A stretch of 64,000 bases of DNA from DASUCS01 sp041166385 (GCA_041166385.1 JBEEFW010000159.1:1-64000), one strand, 5' to 3'; numbered from the stretch's first letter, positions 34,930 through 43,575 are shown. Numbers and translations: made by a program. The notes: generated by a model from the letters alone, not told the origin.

Positions 34930-35444
34930 GTGATCAGCTGATGCTCGCGGAGTTGGTTGGTGAGGTCGCTGACGTCCAACGGTCCGCTGTGGGAGAAGGC
35001 GACACGTCCTTCGGCAGTCAAGGCAATCGTCGTGGGCAGGCGGAAGTCCTTGATGAGCCTCTGGAGGAGCTCACCGTCGGGATCGCGGCCCAACTCCCAG
35101 GTGATGCCGACCGTGTCGATGAAGGCTTTGCCGCCCTCGACGGTGTCCTGCACGTCCATCCCCAGAAACGTGACGGAATCGCCGAGCGACTGGTGCACGG
35201 CCTCGAGTGCCGGCATCTCGGTTCGGCACGGCGCACAGGTCGATGAGAAGAAGTTCACGACGAGCGGCTTGCCGCGGTACTGCGCGAAGGTCGCCGTGCT
35301 GCCGTCGAACCGCTGAAACGTTGCGTCGCCCGGATCGTTTGCACGGCTACCGCTGTCGGTGCAGGCGACCATCGCGACCAAAACGAGCGCGACAGCAGCG
35401 ATCGAACGACGGGGGACCACCGGCTCGACGGTAGTGGTCCGCAC
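34926..35444 (-). CDS. TlpA/ResA-like thioredoxin lipoprotein
   Basis: 172 residues. The signal peptide has a lipobox ending at Cys28 (AMVAC). The thioredoxin fold carries the active site Cys70-Ala-Pro-Cys73 (STCAPCRTEMPAL), and the cis-Pro comes in RLPTTIAL. Membrane-bound TlpA/ResA proteins reduce apocytochrome c or copper-site thiols. It is the first gene of the tlpA-ccdA pair. Confidence 0.92.
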   Translation of the reverse strand: MRTTTVEPVVPRRSIAAVALVLVAMVACTDSGSRANDPGDATFQRFDGSTATFAQYRGKPLVVNFFSSTCAPCRTEMPALEAVHQSLGDSVTFLGMDVQDTVEGGKAFIDTVGITWELGRDPDGELLQRLIKDFRLPTTIALTAEGRVAFSHSGPLDVSDLTNQLREHQLIT

Positions 35445-35585
35445 TGGCGGACCGGGGCTCGCGTGTCGCTCGGAAGGAGGGGGAACACCTCCCGAACGCA
35501 GCAGTCACCCCGGCCCGCCCTGCACCTGGCGACTGATGTGCACCAACATGACGCTTCCGTCATGCCGGTGCACTTCAGTCGGCTG

Positions 35586-35957
35586 TCAGGCGGTGCGGAG
35601 TCTTTCCTGCAAGTGGACCGGGACCGGCACGTCAGGGAACTCGTCCTCGGGACGAGCCACCTTCGGTGGACGGCCGCGGCGCCGCTTGCTGGCGAGCACC
35701 TTGCCGTTGAGGAAGAGCTGTCCGCCCCACACGCCCCACGGCTCACGCCGTTCGAGCGCGCCCTCGAGGCAATCGGCGATGACCGGGCAGACCGCGCAGA
35801 TCTGCTTGGCCCGAGCGATGTCCTGCAGCTCCTCGCTGAAGAACAGGCCGCTCATCGTGCCGGCGCCATCGTTGCAGCGGGCATCGCTCCACCTGTCGGT
35901 GGCCGCGAGCTCTCCTGCGAAGCCCTTGATCTCAGTTTCCAACTGCGGGGCAAACAT
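35586..35957 (-). CDS. WhiB-family iron-sulfur transcription factor
   Basis: 123 residues. The four cluster cysteines are Cys28, Cys54, Cys57 and Cys63 (ICAVCPVIADCLE). GVWGG at 75-79 is the turn that contacts sigma. A basic AT-hook-like KRRRGRPPK near 90-98 binds DNA. WhiB proteins are confined to actinobacteria and their phages and sense O2 or NO through the [4Fe-4S] cluster. The N-terminus resembles WhiB2/WhmD-type proteins in spacing, but the subgroup cannot be assigned safely. Confidence 0.95.
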   Translation of the reverse strand: MFAPQLETEIKGFAGELAATDRWSDARCNDGAGTMSGLFFSEELQDIARAKQICAVCPVIADCLEGALERREPWGVWGGQLFLNGKVLASKRRRGRPPKVARPEDEFPDVPVPVHLQERLRTA

Positions 35958-36006
35958 CGGTTCCCTTCCCCCATCTTGTATTTGTGATTTGAAGCCAGAG
36001 AAAGCA

Positions 36007-36036
36007 AAAGGCCGTCGGGATGTCCCGACGGCCTTT
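36007..36036 (-). terminator. Perfect 14-bp terminator hairpin
   Basis: Arms 36007-36020 and 36023-36036 around a 2-base loop. On the minus strand it is followed by TGCTTTCTCT after a stem ending in TTT, so it ends transcripts of the small gene to its right. A second perfect 9-bp hairpin (36048-36056 with 36061-36069) lies just before it. Confidence 0.85.
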
Positions 36037-36060
36037 GGAGTTCATGTCCCTCGTAGGGTT

Positions 36061-36252
36061 CTACGAGGGCTCCCAAGGTCGTCGGGTTCGGTGATTGGGC
36101 GAACCCACGAACATGTCGGTGGCCGGCTTCGTCTGGGCAGCGATGAGCCACGAGCACGTAGCGATCGACTGACCGGTGGCCGCAACCGCGCGGAGCGCGC
36201 CGGCGCGGGCACTGAGCCCATCTGCCGAGAGATACGCGCCGGTGGTTCGCAT
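36061..36252 (-). CDS. Small hypothetical protein, 63 residues
   Basis: Reads 63 residues from ATG 36252, with AAGGA six bases upstream. An ATG at 36309 in the same frame has no clear ribosome site. The product starts MRTTGAYLSADGLSARAG, has one Cys (ATCSWLI) and a basic, Pro-rich end. No family recognised. Its stop codon lies in the arm of a 9-bp hairpin and a 14-bp terminator follows, which supports a real transcript. Confidence 0.5.
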   Translation of the reverse strand: MRTTGAYLSADGLSARAGALRAVAATGQSIATCSWLIAAQTKPATDMFVGSPNHRTRRPWEPS

Positions 36253-36351
36253 TGCGGTCCTTGTGCGGTCTGGTTCGAGGCCCGAGTGGCCCAGAAGTGT
36301 CCCTGGCATCGAACTACGCCTGTGTGAGTGCCGTCAACTCATTATTTGGGG

Positions 36352-36912
36352 TCAGAGCTCGCGACCCAAGAAAGCGGCCAGCCGGTCGGCCATCGAAGCG
36401 CTCTCGGGACAGTCGGCTTCTGGGCCGAACACGCTGGGGTTGCGCACGAGTTCGGCCGGTGCCGCTTGCGCCGCGGTGATGGCGGCCTCGGTGACCTCCT
36501 GGTCGAAGTCCGGCGTCTGGCCGGTCGCCTTGGCGACGTCCCAGCCGTGCTGTGCGATCTCGAGCGTGGCGAAGCCGACGGCCACGTTCCCCGGCACTGC
36601 GCCGAACGGCATGTTCCACACCGAGTCGACCACGCCGGGCGCGTGCAACGCGTCGTGCAACTTGTCGGCCGCCGCTTCGTACGAGGCGCCCGCGTCGCCA
36701 CCCACGTTGTCGCTGGCGAAATGTGAGCCATCGAACTCGGCGCCGCGTGCCGCGCCGTCGAACATCATCACGACCGAGATGGTGTGGTTCAGAAGCCCCT
36801 TCACGTCCCACTCCTCGCATGGAGTGGGATTGCCGAGCTGTTCACCTTGTACCCCGGAGACGATGCGTCCCGTCTGGTCGATGGCGCGGTTGAACAGTTC
36901 GATCTGATCCAT
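36352..36912 (-). CDS. TIGR03086-type metal-binding protein (DinB/mycothiol-dependent isomerase fold)
   Basis: 186 residues. LGNPTPCEEWDVKGLLNHTI carries the first His of the three-His metal site, and LEIAQHGWDVAKATGQ the C-terminal His of the H-x-W-D element. These actinobacterial proteins share the DinB four-helix fold with mycothiol-dependent maleylpyruvate isomerase. Most lack a proven reaction. The mshA gene at the end of the window shows that mycothiol is likely made. It is divergent from the alcohol dehydrogenase gene. Confidence 0.82.
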   Translation of the reverse strand: MDQIELFNRAIDQTGRIVSGVQGEQLGNPTPCEEWDVKGLLNHTISVVMMFDGAARGAEFDGSHFASDNVGGDAGASYEAAADKLHDALHAPGVVDSVWNMPFGAVPGNVAVGFATLEIAQHGWDVAKATGQTPDFDQEVTEAAITAAQAAPAELVRNPSVFGPEADCPESASMADRLAAFLGREL

Positions 36913-36951
36913 GCGGGCGTTCTACTCACGATCAACCTAAGTTGCAACGGC

Positions 36952-38112
36952 ATGCTCGTGGCCCAGCTCGACTTCGCGGATCCGGAGTTTCCGGTCTCGC
37001 TCGTCGAGAAGCCGGAACCGTCACTCCCCGGCGCGGCATGGGCGCGCGTGCAGGTGACCGGGGGCGGGATCTGCGGTTCCGACCTGCATGCGATGTTTCC
37101 CGACGACACCGGCAGCCCGACGCTCGCGTCGTTCGTCGCCTTCCCGTTCGAGATGGGTCACGAGATCGGCGGTGTGATCGTCGAAGCAGGGCCGGAGTGC
37201 GCGCTACCTGTCGGCACGCGTGTGGCCGTCGACCCGACCATCGCGTGTGCAGCCCGCGGCCTCGATCCCTGTCCGCAATGCGTTGTCGGCCACTTCTCGA
37301 CGTGCCTGCGCATCGGCGAAGGCATCTTCACGCCGGGCATGAGCCACGGGTTCACCATCGACCTCGGATCTGGATGGAGCGATCAGCTCGTCGCGCACAT
37401 GAGCCAGCTGCACATCGCGCCGGATGCGGTGCCGACGGTTGCGATCCCGCTCACCGAGCCGCTCTCGATCGTGCTCCACGGGTTCCTGCGTCGACCGCCC
37501 GCCGACGGCGTGCCGATCCTCGTCGTCGGCGCCGGCATCATCGGTCTCGCCGCCGTCGCCGCATTGCGAACGCTCACGCCCAACAGCGAGATCACCGTCG
37601 TCACGCGGCACGAGCATCAAGCGCAGACCGCGCTCGCACTCGGCGCACATCACACCGTGATGGACGGGCGCGACGCGATCGAGGCGCTGGCCGCGATCTC
37701 CGGCGGCCGGCTGAGTGGACGCGGTCGCGGTTCGATGCTCACGAACGGGTACCCCGTTGCTGTCGAAGCGGCAGGGTCGGCGTCAGCGTTCGATCTCGCG
37801 TGCAAGGCCACCAGTCAACGCGGCGTCGTGCACTTCATGGGCTCGCTCGGTCGGGTGGCCGTCGACCTCACGCCCGCGTGGTTCAAGGAGCTCGACCTGA
37901 TCGGGAATTTCGCGCACGCCGTCGATGCCGATCCGACCGGCGAACAGATGCACTCGTTCGACCGCGCGCTCGCGATCCTCGCGGCGGGCGGCTATCCCGC
38001 CGAGCGCATCGTCACGCACCGGTTCCCGCTCACCTCGTTGCGCGAGGCGATCGACACGGCCCGCGCCCGCGACCGCGGCGCGATCAAGGTGCAGCTACAG
38101 CCCTCTACTTGA
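36952..38112 (+). CDS. Zinc-binding alcohol dehydrogenase family protein
   Basis: 386 residues from ATG 36952. The frame is open from 36784, but that part overlaps the opposite gene. The catalytic zinc site is GICGSDLHAM and MGHEIGG. The structural zinc site may be incomplete: the usual four Cys appear only as CAARGLDPCPQCVVGHFSTC. The NAD(P) fold has VVGAGIIGLAAVAALR. Substrate unknown, and a long loop (about 230-260) is unusual. The 3' end overlaps the MBL gene by 8 bases. Confidence 0.9.
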   Translation: MLVAQLDFADPEFPVSLVEKPEPSLPGAAWARVQVTGGGICGSDLHAMFPDDTGSPTLASFVAFPFEMGHEIGGVIVEAGPECALPVGTRVAVDPTIACAARGLDPCPQCVVGHFSTCLRIGEGIFTPGMSHGFTIDLGSGWSDQLVAHMSQLHIAPDAVPTVAIPLTEPLSIVLHGFLRRPPADGVPILVVGAGIIGLAAVAALRTLTPNSEITVVTRHEHQAQTALALGAHHTVMDGRDAIEALAAISGGRLSGRGRGSMLTNGYPVAVEAAGSASAFDLACKATSQRGVVHFMGSLGRVAVDLTPAWFKELDLIGNFAHAVDADPTGEQMHSFDRALAILAAGGYPAERIVTHRFPLTSLREAIDTARARDRGAIKVQLQPST

Positions 38113-39142
38113 GCGAGTAGAGGAGCTTGCCCTCTTCCTCGCGGCGCACGGCCTTGCCCGCCAGCCGGAGGTGCTCGAGATGCGCATACGTCTCGCTGTC
38201 GGCCATCGGTCCCCACGACCGCTGACGGAACAAGTGCTTCGACAGCTCTTCCACCGGGGCTTCACCGAGACGCTCCGCTGCCTCGCTCAGCTTGCCGAGG
38301 CGTTCCTCGTGGTGGCGATGGATGTCCTTCACGCGCGCGGTGAGGTCGTCGAACGGATGGCCGTGCGCCGGCAGCACCCGGGTCACTCCGGGGAGGTCGC
38401 TGACCTTGTCGAGTGACGAGAAGAAGTCGGTGAGCGGATCTGGTCCTGCATCGATGCCGGAGATGTGCGGTGTGATCGTGGGCAGGACGTGATCTCCTGA
38501 CAGCAGTACACCGCCCTCAGGATCGAAGAGGCAGAGATGGTCGGGCGTGTGCCCCGGCGTGTGCACGGACACCCACTCGCGCTTGCCGAGACGGATGGTC
38601 TCGGCGTCAGCCAGACGAACGCTCGGACTCGGCGTGGCGAACCAGCGCTTCATCATTGGGCGCAGCACGCGGAACTTCAGGCGCACTCGCCGAGGTGGGC
38701 TCGGATGCTTTCCGCCCCAGGGTGTGGCCATCTTCCACGGCGCTCGAGGGTCGGGCTGCGTCTCGCCTTCGAGTTCCACCTCGCCGACATCAGTCGGGTC
38801 CCACCAGGTGCGGAAGGTTGACGACGTGACGACGTTGGCGCCGGCCTTCTGACGCACTCGCCCCGATGCACCGAAGTGGTCGATGTGTGAGTGCGTGACG
38901 ACGACGGTGTGCACGTTCTTCAACGTGAATCCGGCGAGCTGGAAGCGTTCCATCAGCAGCTTCCAGGCCTGCGGGCCGGGCATGCCGGGGTCGACGATCG
39001 TGACGCCCTTCTCGTCCTCGAGCACGTAGCAGTTCACGTGGCCGAGGCCCGGCATGCGCAACGGGAGCTGCATGCGCAGAATGCCGGGGGCGACCTCGTC
39101 GATCTCGGTGGTCGCGGGCTCGGCCTCTTGGCGCATCGGCAT
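38105..39142 (-). CDS. MBL-fold metallohydrolase
   Basis: 345 residues. The metallo-beta-lactamase signature THSHIDHFGA gives H-x-H-x-D-H. Further ligands come in HTPGHTPDH and LLSGDHVLP, and the last in PAHGHPF. The C-terminal helical domain (about 260-345) is typical of LACTB2-like or glyoxalase II-like members. The substrate is open: thioester, RNA or lactone. It is divergent from the glycosyltransferase gene. Confidence 0.9.
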   Translation of the reverse strand: MPMRQEAEPATTEIDEVAPGILRMQLPLRMPGLGHVNCYVLEDEKGVTIVDPGMPGPQAWKLLMERFQLAGFTLKNVHTVVVTHSHIDHFGASGRVRQKAGANVVTSSTFRTWWDPTDVGEVELEGETQPDPRAPWKMATPWGGKHPSPPRRVRLKFRVLRPMMKRWFATPSPSVRLADAETIRLGKREWVSVHTPGHTPDHLCLFDPEGGVLLSGDHVLPTITPHISGIDAGPDPLTDFFSSLDKVSDLPGVTRVLPAHGHPFDDLTARVKDIHRHHEERLGKLSEAAERLGEAPVEELSKHLFRQRSWGPMADSETYAHLEHLRLAGKAVRREEEGKLLYSLK

Positions 39143-39159
39143 CCTGAGAGGCTAGGGGC

Positions 39160-40206
39160 GTGTCAGCGTTACGGACCATCTGGACCGTGTTGCCGTTGGC
39201 CGCGGCGTGTTGGCTCCTGTGGCGAATCGCCCGTCCGGGCCCCGCCGGTGCGCATGGACCGTGTTCGATCATCGTCCCGGCGCGCAATGAGGCGGCGACG
39301 TTGCCGATGTTGCTTGCATCGCTGCGACCGGAGCTGCGCCCGGGCGATCAGCTGATCGTTGTCGACGACTCGAGCAGTGACGACACGGCCGATGTTGCGT
39401 CCCGCGGAGGCGCGAGCGTCGTCAATGCCCCGCCCCTGCCGGATGGGTGGACCGGCAAGGCGTGGGCGTGCGCGACCGGGGCAGCTGCTTCGACCACCGA
39501 CACGCTGGTGTTCCTCGACGCGGACGTGAGTGTCGAGCCGGGCGGGCTCGATCGCATCGTGGGCGCGCACCCCGGGGGGCTGCTGTCCGTGCAGCCGTTC
39601 CACGTGACCGTGCGTCCGTACGAACGACTGTCGTTGTTCTTCAACATCGTCGCGATGATGGGCACCGAGGCGTTCACCCCATTGGGTAGTCGCCGGCGAC
39701 CCTCCGGCGCATTCGGGCCGTGCCTCGTCACGCGACGCGACGACTACGAAGCCGTTGGGGGTCATGCCTCGGTGAAGTCGGCGGTGCTCGACGACGTCGA
39801 GTTGGCGCGCCGCTACCTCGCCAGCGGACGTCCCGTGGTGTGCCTCGGCGGCAAGGGCACGTTGTCGTTCCGCATGTATCCCCATGGGTTGCGGCAGCTC
39901 ATCGAAGGGTGGAGCAAGAACATCGCGGGCGGCACCGGCAAGACCCGCGTCCTCGCCGTGCTGCTCGTGGTGCTGTGGATCGCCTTGTGCCTGCAGGCCC
40001 CGTGGCTGGGCTGGCAGTTCTACGCCGCGGTCGTCGTGCAGCTCGCGTGGATGGCGCGCCGGATCGGCCGATTCGGTGTGCTCGCGCTCGTGCTCTATCC
40101 GATTCCGCTGCTTGCGTTCCTGGCGATCTACGTCCGGTCGATCTACCTGACGTACGTACGCAAGCGGGTGTCGTGGCGAGGCCGGGACCTCAACCCGTTG
40201 GCTTGA
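39160..40206 (+). CDS. Family 2 glycosyltransferase, membrane-bound
   Basis: 348 residues from GTG 39160. One N-terminal membrane helix, then a GT-A domain: CSIIVPARNEAATLP, IVVDDSSSDDT, VFLDADVSVE (the DxD-type metal site) and GPCLVTRRDDYEAVGGH. Three C-terminal helices follow. This arrangement resembles CrtQ-type enzymes that glycosylate carotenoid acids or other lipids. Substrate inferred only from fold. The 3' end overlaps orn by 17 bases. Confidence 0.85.
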   Translation: MSALRTIWTVLPLAAACWLLWRIARPGPAGAHGPCSIIVPARNEAATLPMLLASLRPELRPGDQLIVVDDSSSDDTADVASRGGASVVNAPPLPDGWTGKAWACATGAAASTTDTLVFLDADVSVEPGGLDRIVGAHPGGLLSVQPFHVTVRPYERLSLFFNIVAMMGTEAFTPLGSRRRPSGAFGPCLVTRRDDYEAVGGHASVKSAVLDDVELARRYLASGRPVVCLGGKGTLSFRMYPHGLRQLIEGWSKNIAGGTGKTRVLAVLLVVLWIALCLQAPWLGWQFYAAVVVQLAWMARRIGRFGVLALVLYPIPLLAFLAIYVRSIYLTYVRKRVSWRGRDLNPLA

Positions 40207-40729
40207 ACACCGCGTCTCGGTAGTACTTCAACTCGGCAACGCTCTCCCGGATGTCGCCGAGCGCGCGATGACTGCCGGCTTTCGCGGGCGCTCCGCCGCA
40301 CTCCTTCGGAAACCATCGCTTTGCCAGTTCTTTGATCGACGAGACGTCGATCGAGCGGTAGTGCAGGTACTCCTCGATGTCGTTCAAGTACGCGGCGAGG
40401 AACCGCCGATCGGTTCCGATCGAGTTGCCGCACAACGGGACCGACCGCGGCTCGGACACGTGTGACTTGATGTACTCCAGCGTCCGGGCGCCGGCATCTT
40501 CGAGCGAGACGGTCGACGCTTCGATTTCCTTGAGCAGACCCGACGACGTGTGCATCCCGCGGACGACCTCTTCCATGAGAGCGAGCGCCTCGGGCGGCTG
40601 GTGCACGACGAGGTCGAGTCCCTCGTCGATGATCTCGAGGTCGTCGTCGGTCACGAGCGTCGCGATCTCCACGATCACGTTGCGCCCCGGGTCGAGTCCG
40701 GTCATCTCGAGGTCCATCCACACCAGCAC
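40190..40729 (-). CDS. orn: Oligoribonuclease
   Basis: 179 residues. Orn degrades 2-5 nt RNAs and pGpG, the linear product of c-di-GMP breakdown. The DEDDh exonuclease residues are seen in VWMDLEMTGLDP, then LCGNSIGTDRRFL, and the final His-Asp in GSHRALGDIRESVAELKYYR. The link to c-di-GMP matters because two phosphodiesterase genes lie in the window. It is divergent from dut by 27 bases. Confidence 0.95.
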   Translation of the reverse strand: MLVWMDLEMTGLDPGRNVIVEIATLVTDDDLEIIDEGLDLVVHQPPEALALMEEVVRGMHTSSGLLKEIEASTVSLEDAGARTLEYIKSHVSEPRSVPLCGNSIGTDRRFLAAYLNDIEEYLHYRSIDVSSIKELAKRWFPKECGGAPAKAGSHRALGDIRESVAELKYYRDAVFKPTG

Positions 40730-40756
40730 GGCCGGGATCCTACGTAGTGTCGGCGG

Positions 40757-41194
40757 ATGCCCGAGGTACCGATCAAACTCCTCGACTCGTCAGCGGCGTT
40801 GCCCGCGTACGCACACCCGGGTGATGCGGGCGCAGATCTGGTGTCGCGCGAGGAGGTGACGCTCGAGCCGGGGGGCGGGCGAGCGGTCGTCGGCACGGGT
40901 ATCGCGGTGGCCATTCCGGACGGGTACGCGGGGTTCGTGCTGCCCCGCAGCGGGCTCGCGCTGCGCCACGGCATCACGTGTCTCAACACGCCGGGGCTCA
41001 TCGATGCCGGCTATCGCGACGAAGTGCGCATCATCCTCGTGAACACTGATCCGACCGAGCCGTACACCGTGCACCGCGGCGATCGCGTCGCGCAGCTCGT
41101 GATCCAGCCTGTGGAGCGTTCGGTGTTCACGGCCGTCGATGACCTCTCCGAATCGGCCCGAGGTCTCGGCGGCTTCGGCAGCACCGGAACCTAA
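40757..41194 (+). CDS. dut: Deoxyuridine 5'-triphosphate nucleotidohydrolase
   Basis: 145 residues. The five trimeric dUTPase motifs are in order: HPGDAGADL, PRSGLALRHG, GLIDAGYRDE (catalytic Asp), GDRVAQLV, and the C-terminal ARGLGGFGSTG that closes over the nucleotide. It hydrolyses dUTP to dUMP, sparing DNA from uracil and feeding thymidylate synthesis. It is followed after 9 bases by a thioesterase gene. Confidence 0.95.
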   Translation: MPEVPIKLLDSSAALPAYAHPGDAGADLVSREEVTLEPGGGRAVVGTGIAVAIPDGYAGFVLPRSGLALRHGITCLNTPGLIDAGYRDEVRIILVNTDPTEPYTVHRGDRVAQLVIQPVERSVFTAVDDLSESARGLGGFGSTGT

Positions 41195-41203
41195 GGTCTA
41201 GCC

Positions 41204-41692
41204 ATGGCGCTCGTGCGATTGCACAACGAGACGTGGGGCTTCGACTCGAACTGCTTCGTGTGCGAGCCGAAGAACCAACTCGGCCTTCGCATCCCCTTCC
41301 ATCACGACGACGAGCGCGACATCGTGGTGGCGGAGTTCACGCTCGACAGCACATTCTCCGGCGCGCCGACGCTCGTGCACGGTGGCGTGACACTCGCGAT
41401 CCTCGACGAGGCCCAATCGTGGGCCACGATCGCGGTGGCCAAGAAGTTCGCGGTCACGGGGGAGACCACGAGCCGATTCCATCGGCCGGTGCGACTCGAC
41501 AAGACGTACCGCGTGGAAGCGCGCGTCGAAGAGCGCGGCGCGGAGAAGCTCCGCACGAGCGCGACAATCCTCGACCACAAGGACCGGGCATGCGTCGAGA
41601 GCGAGGCCACGTTCATCGTGCTCTCCGAGGCGGTGGCCGCCGACGCCATCGGAGCGCCTCTGAGCGAGGAAGAGTCCAAGTTCCTCCGCTGA
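41204..41692 (+). CDS. PaaI-like hotdog thioesterase
   Basis: 162 residues. FVCEPKNQLGLRIPFHHD at the start and PTLVHGGVTLAILDEAQSW match the hotdog thioesterase motif H-G-G-x3-x-L-D-E. The acyl-CoA-binding strand is GETTSRFHRPVRLDKTYRVEARV. It likely hydrolyses acyl-CoA or acyl-carrier thioesters. Substrate unknown. A short gap separates it from the SufR-like regulator. Confidence 0.85.
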   Translation: MALVRLHNETWGFDSNCFVCEPKNQLGLRIPFHHDDERDIVVAEFTLDSTFSGAPTLVHGGVTLAILDEAQSWATIAVAKKFAVTGETTSRFHRPVRLDKTYRVEARVEERGAEKLRTSATILDHKDRACVESEATFIVLSEAVAADAIGAPLSEEESKFLR

Positions 41693-41740
41693 GCGGGAGT
41701 TTGCGCAGTGTTGGCTGTGTGAACCCGTAGGCTGACCGGC

Positions 41741-42418
41741 GTGTCGGAGACCGCCACCCTCGACACGCTGCCCGCCACTCGCAGGGCGCTGCTCGATGCC
41801 TTGAAACGTCAGGGCGAGGCGCGCGCTGATGAGCTGGCGACGACGCTCGGCATCACCGTCAGCGCGGTTCGCCAGCACCTCGCGGCGCTGCACGGCGATG
41901 GCCTGGTGACCCACACCGAAGTGCGAGCCGGGCCGGGTCGTCCGCATCACAAGTACCGACTCAGCGAGCTGGGCGACAACCTGTTCCCGCGGCGCTACGC
42001 GCAGGTCGTAACCGACTTGCTCGTCGAGGCGGAGGCTGAGGATCCCGCGATCATCGAGCGAATGTTCGCTCGTCGGCGCGATCGGCGCGTCGACCGGGCC
42101 AAGGAACGTCTTGCCGGCAAGTCGCTGCCCGAGCAGGTGGCCGAGTTGACGCAGATCCTCGACGAGGACGGTTACCTCGCCGAGGCGCTGTCACTCGACG
42201 ACGGATCGTTCCGCATCGTCGAACACAACTGCGCGATCCTCGCCGTGGCGACGCAGTACGGCGCGGCGTGCGGCACCGAACTCGAGTTCATCCGCTCGGT
42301 CCTGCCCGATGCGCGGGTCGACCGGGTGGCGCACCTGCTGTCAGGCGGTCACGTGTGCGCGTACGAGGTGTCGCCGCTCTCCAAGCGGACGCCCAAGAAG
42401 CCGTCGCCCACCTCGTAG
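41741..42418 (+). CDS. SufR-like iron-sulfur winged-helix regulator
   Basis: 225 residues from GTG 41741. The N-terminal winged helix (about 12-75) reads TLPATRRALLDALKRQGEARADEL and VSAVRQHLAALHGDGLV. The C-terminal domain has Cys164, Cys177 and Cys206. SufR proteins have C-x12-C-x13-C-x14-C. Here the spacing is exact but the third Cys is Ala191, leaving three ligands. SufR usually represses suf cluster-assembly genes, but no suf gene is in this window. The 3' end overlaps the opposite gene by 70 bases. Confidence 0.8.
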   Translation: MSETATLDTLPATRRALLDALKRQGEARADELATTLGITVSAVRQHLAALHGDGLVTHTEVRAGPGRPHHKYRLSELGDNLFPRRYAQVVTDLLVEAEAEDPAIIERMFARRRDRRVDRAKERLAGKSLPEQVAELTQILDEDGYLAEALSLDDGSFRIVEHNCAILAVATQYGAACGTELEFIRSVLPDARVDRVAHLLSGGHVCAYEVSPLSKRTPKKPSPTS

Positions 42419-42606
42419 CAGAGCGCGACGACCTCCGACGAGCGATGGCTCACGCGTTCGCCGAGGGCGTCGTGCACGAGCGCTCGCATCTCCGCCAGGT
42501 CGTCAGCATCGACACCGGCACGGTCGGCGAGCGTCTCGATGGCCGCGACGGCGACGTCGAGATACCGAGGATCCGCTGGCAGCACCAAGCGGATCTCGTC
42601 GGACAT
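42349..42606 (-). CDS. Short RsbW-like protein (N-terminal part of HATPase anti-sigma family)
   Basis: 85 residues. SDEIRLVLPADPRYLDVAVAAIETLADRAG and DDLAEMRALVHDALGERV match the first two helices of RsbW-type anti-sigma kinases. The ATP-binding G1 and G2 boxes are absent because the protein ends early. It may be a stand-alone helical partner domain or a decayed gene. It overlaps the SufR-like gene on the other strand by 70 bases and lies 3 bases upstream of the ligase stop. Confidence 0.6.
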   Translation of the reverse strand: MSDEIRLVLPADPRYLDVAVAAIETLADRAGVDADDLAEMRALVHDALGERVSHRSSEVVALCYEVGDGFLGVRLESGDTSYAHT

Positions 42607-42609
42607 GCA

Positions 42610-43575
42610 CTAACCCTCGCGCACCACATCGGTCGGTGCCTTGTCATCCCGCAGACCGAGGTAGGAGGGATGGCGGAGGATTCCCTCGCCCGTCCACTCA
42701 CCGAACTCCACTTCCGCGACTAATTCGGGTCGCACCCAATGCGCAAGTCGTGCGATCGGACGCGGAGGCGGGGGATCGAACGGCGGCTCGTCGATCTCGA
42801 GCGGCGCCAGGATCTCGCCGAGGCGCGTGAGCTCTCGCATGGTGAAGCCGGTGCCGACCTTGCCGCAATAGCGCAGTTTCCCGTGGTCGTACACGCCCAC
42901 GAGCAGCGACCCGAGCTGCCCTTGCCGGCCGCGCTCGCCCGGCTGCCATCCACCGATCACGAACTCCTGACGCAACCGCACCTTGATCTTCACCCACGAC
43001 GACGAGCGCTTGCCCGGCAAGTACGGGCTGTCGACGCGCTTGGCGACGATGCCCTCGAGCCCTTGCTCGGCGACTGCCTGCAGCAACGTCTCACCGTCGC
43101 CAACGCGATGCGCGGGCACCGTCCAGCAACCATCGTCCGGTACGAGCTCTTGCAGCAGTCGCCGCCGATCGAGGTATGACAACGGCATCACGTCGTTACC
43201 GTCGAGGTGCAACAGGTCGAACACGACGTACGTGATGGGCACCGACTCCGCTCGCTCGCGCACCTCGGCCGCTTTGGCGAGGTGCATTCGTGACTGCAAC
43301 CGTCCGAAGCTCGGGCGCCCGCTCTCGTCGAACGCGACGACCTCACCGTCGAGCACGACCAGGTGTTCTGCGAGTGCGTCGCCGAGCGCCTGTAGCTCGG
43401 GGTACCGGCCGGTGATGTCGTTGCCGTTCGAGCTGCGGAGTCGCATTTTCCCCGACTCGATCCCGCTCAGGACGCGAACGCCATCCCATTTGATCTCGAA
43501 CGCCCAGCCGGCTTCGTCGCTCGGGAGCGTTCCCGTGACCGCCTTCATCGGGCGCAGCGAGTCGAGGTCGAACAC
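42610..43575 (-). CDS. ATP-dependent DNA ligase, LigD ligase-domain type
   Basis: 321 residues from GTG 43575. The nucleotidyl Lys is Lys29 in FEIKWDGVR. Other motifs are LVVLDGEVVAFDESG (motif III), EGIVAKRVDSPYLPGKRSSSWVKIK (IV/V), and an OB domain to the end (FTMRELTRLGEIL, EVEFGEWTGEGILRHPSYLGLRDDK). It joins DNA nicks or ends, as in LigD of bacterial non-homologous end joining or stand-alone LigC. No Ku, polymerase or nuclease domain is encoded next to it. Confidence 0.92.
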   Translation of the reverse strand: MFDLDSLRPMKAVTGTLPSDEAGWAFEIKWDGVRVLSGIESGKMRLRSSNGNDITGRYPELQALGDALAEHLVVLDGEVVAFDESGRPSFGRLQSRMHLAKAAEVRERAESVPITYVVFDLLHLDGNDVMPLSYLDRRRLLQELVPDDGCWTVPAHRVGDGETLLQAVAEQGLEGIVAKRVDSPYLPGKRSSSWVKIKVRLRQEFVIGGWQPGERGRQGQLGSLLVGVYDHGKLRYCGKVGTGFTMRELTRLGEILAPLEIDEPPFDPPPPRPIARLAHWVRPELVAEVEFGEWTGEGILRHPSYLGLRDDKAPTDVVREG

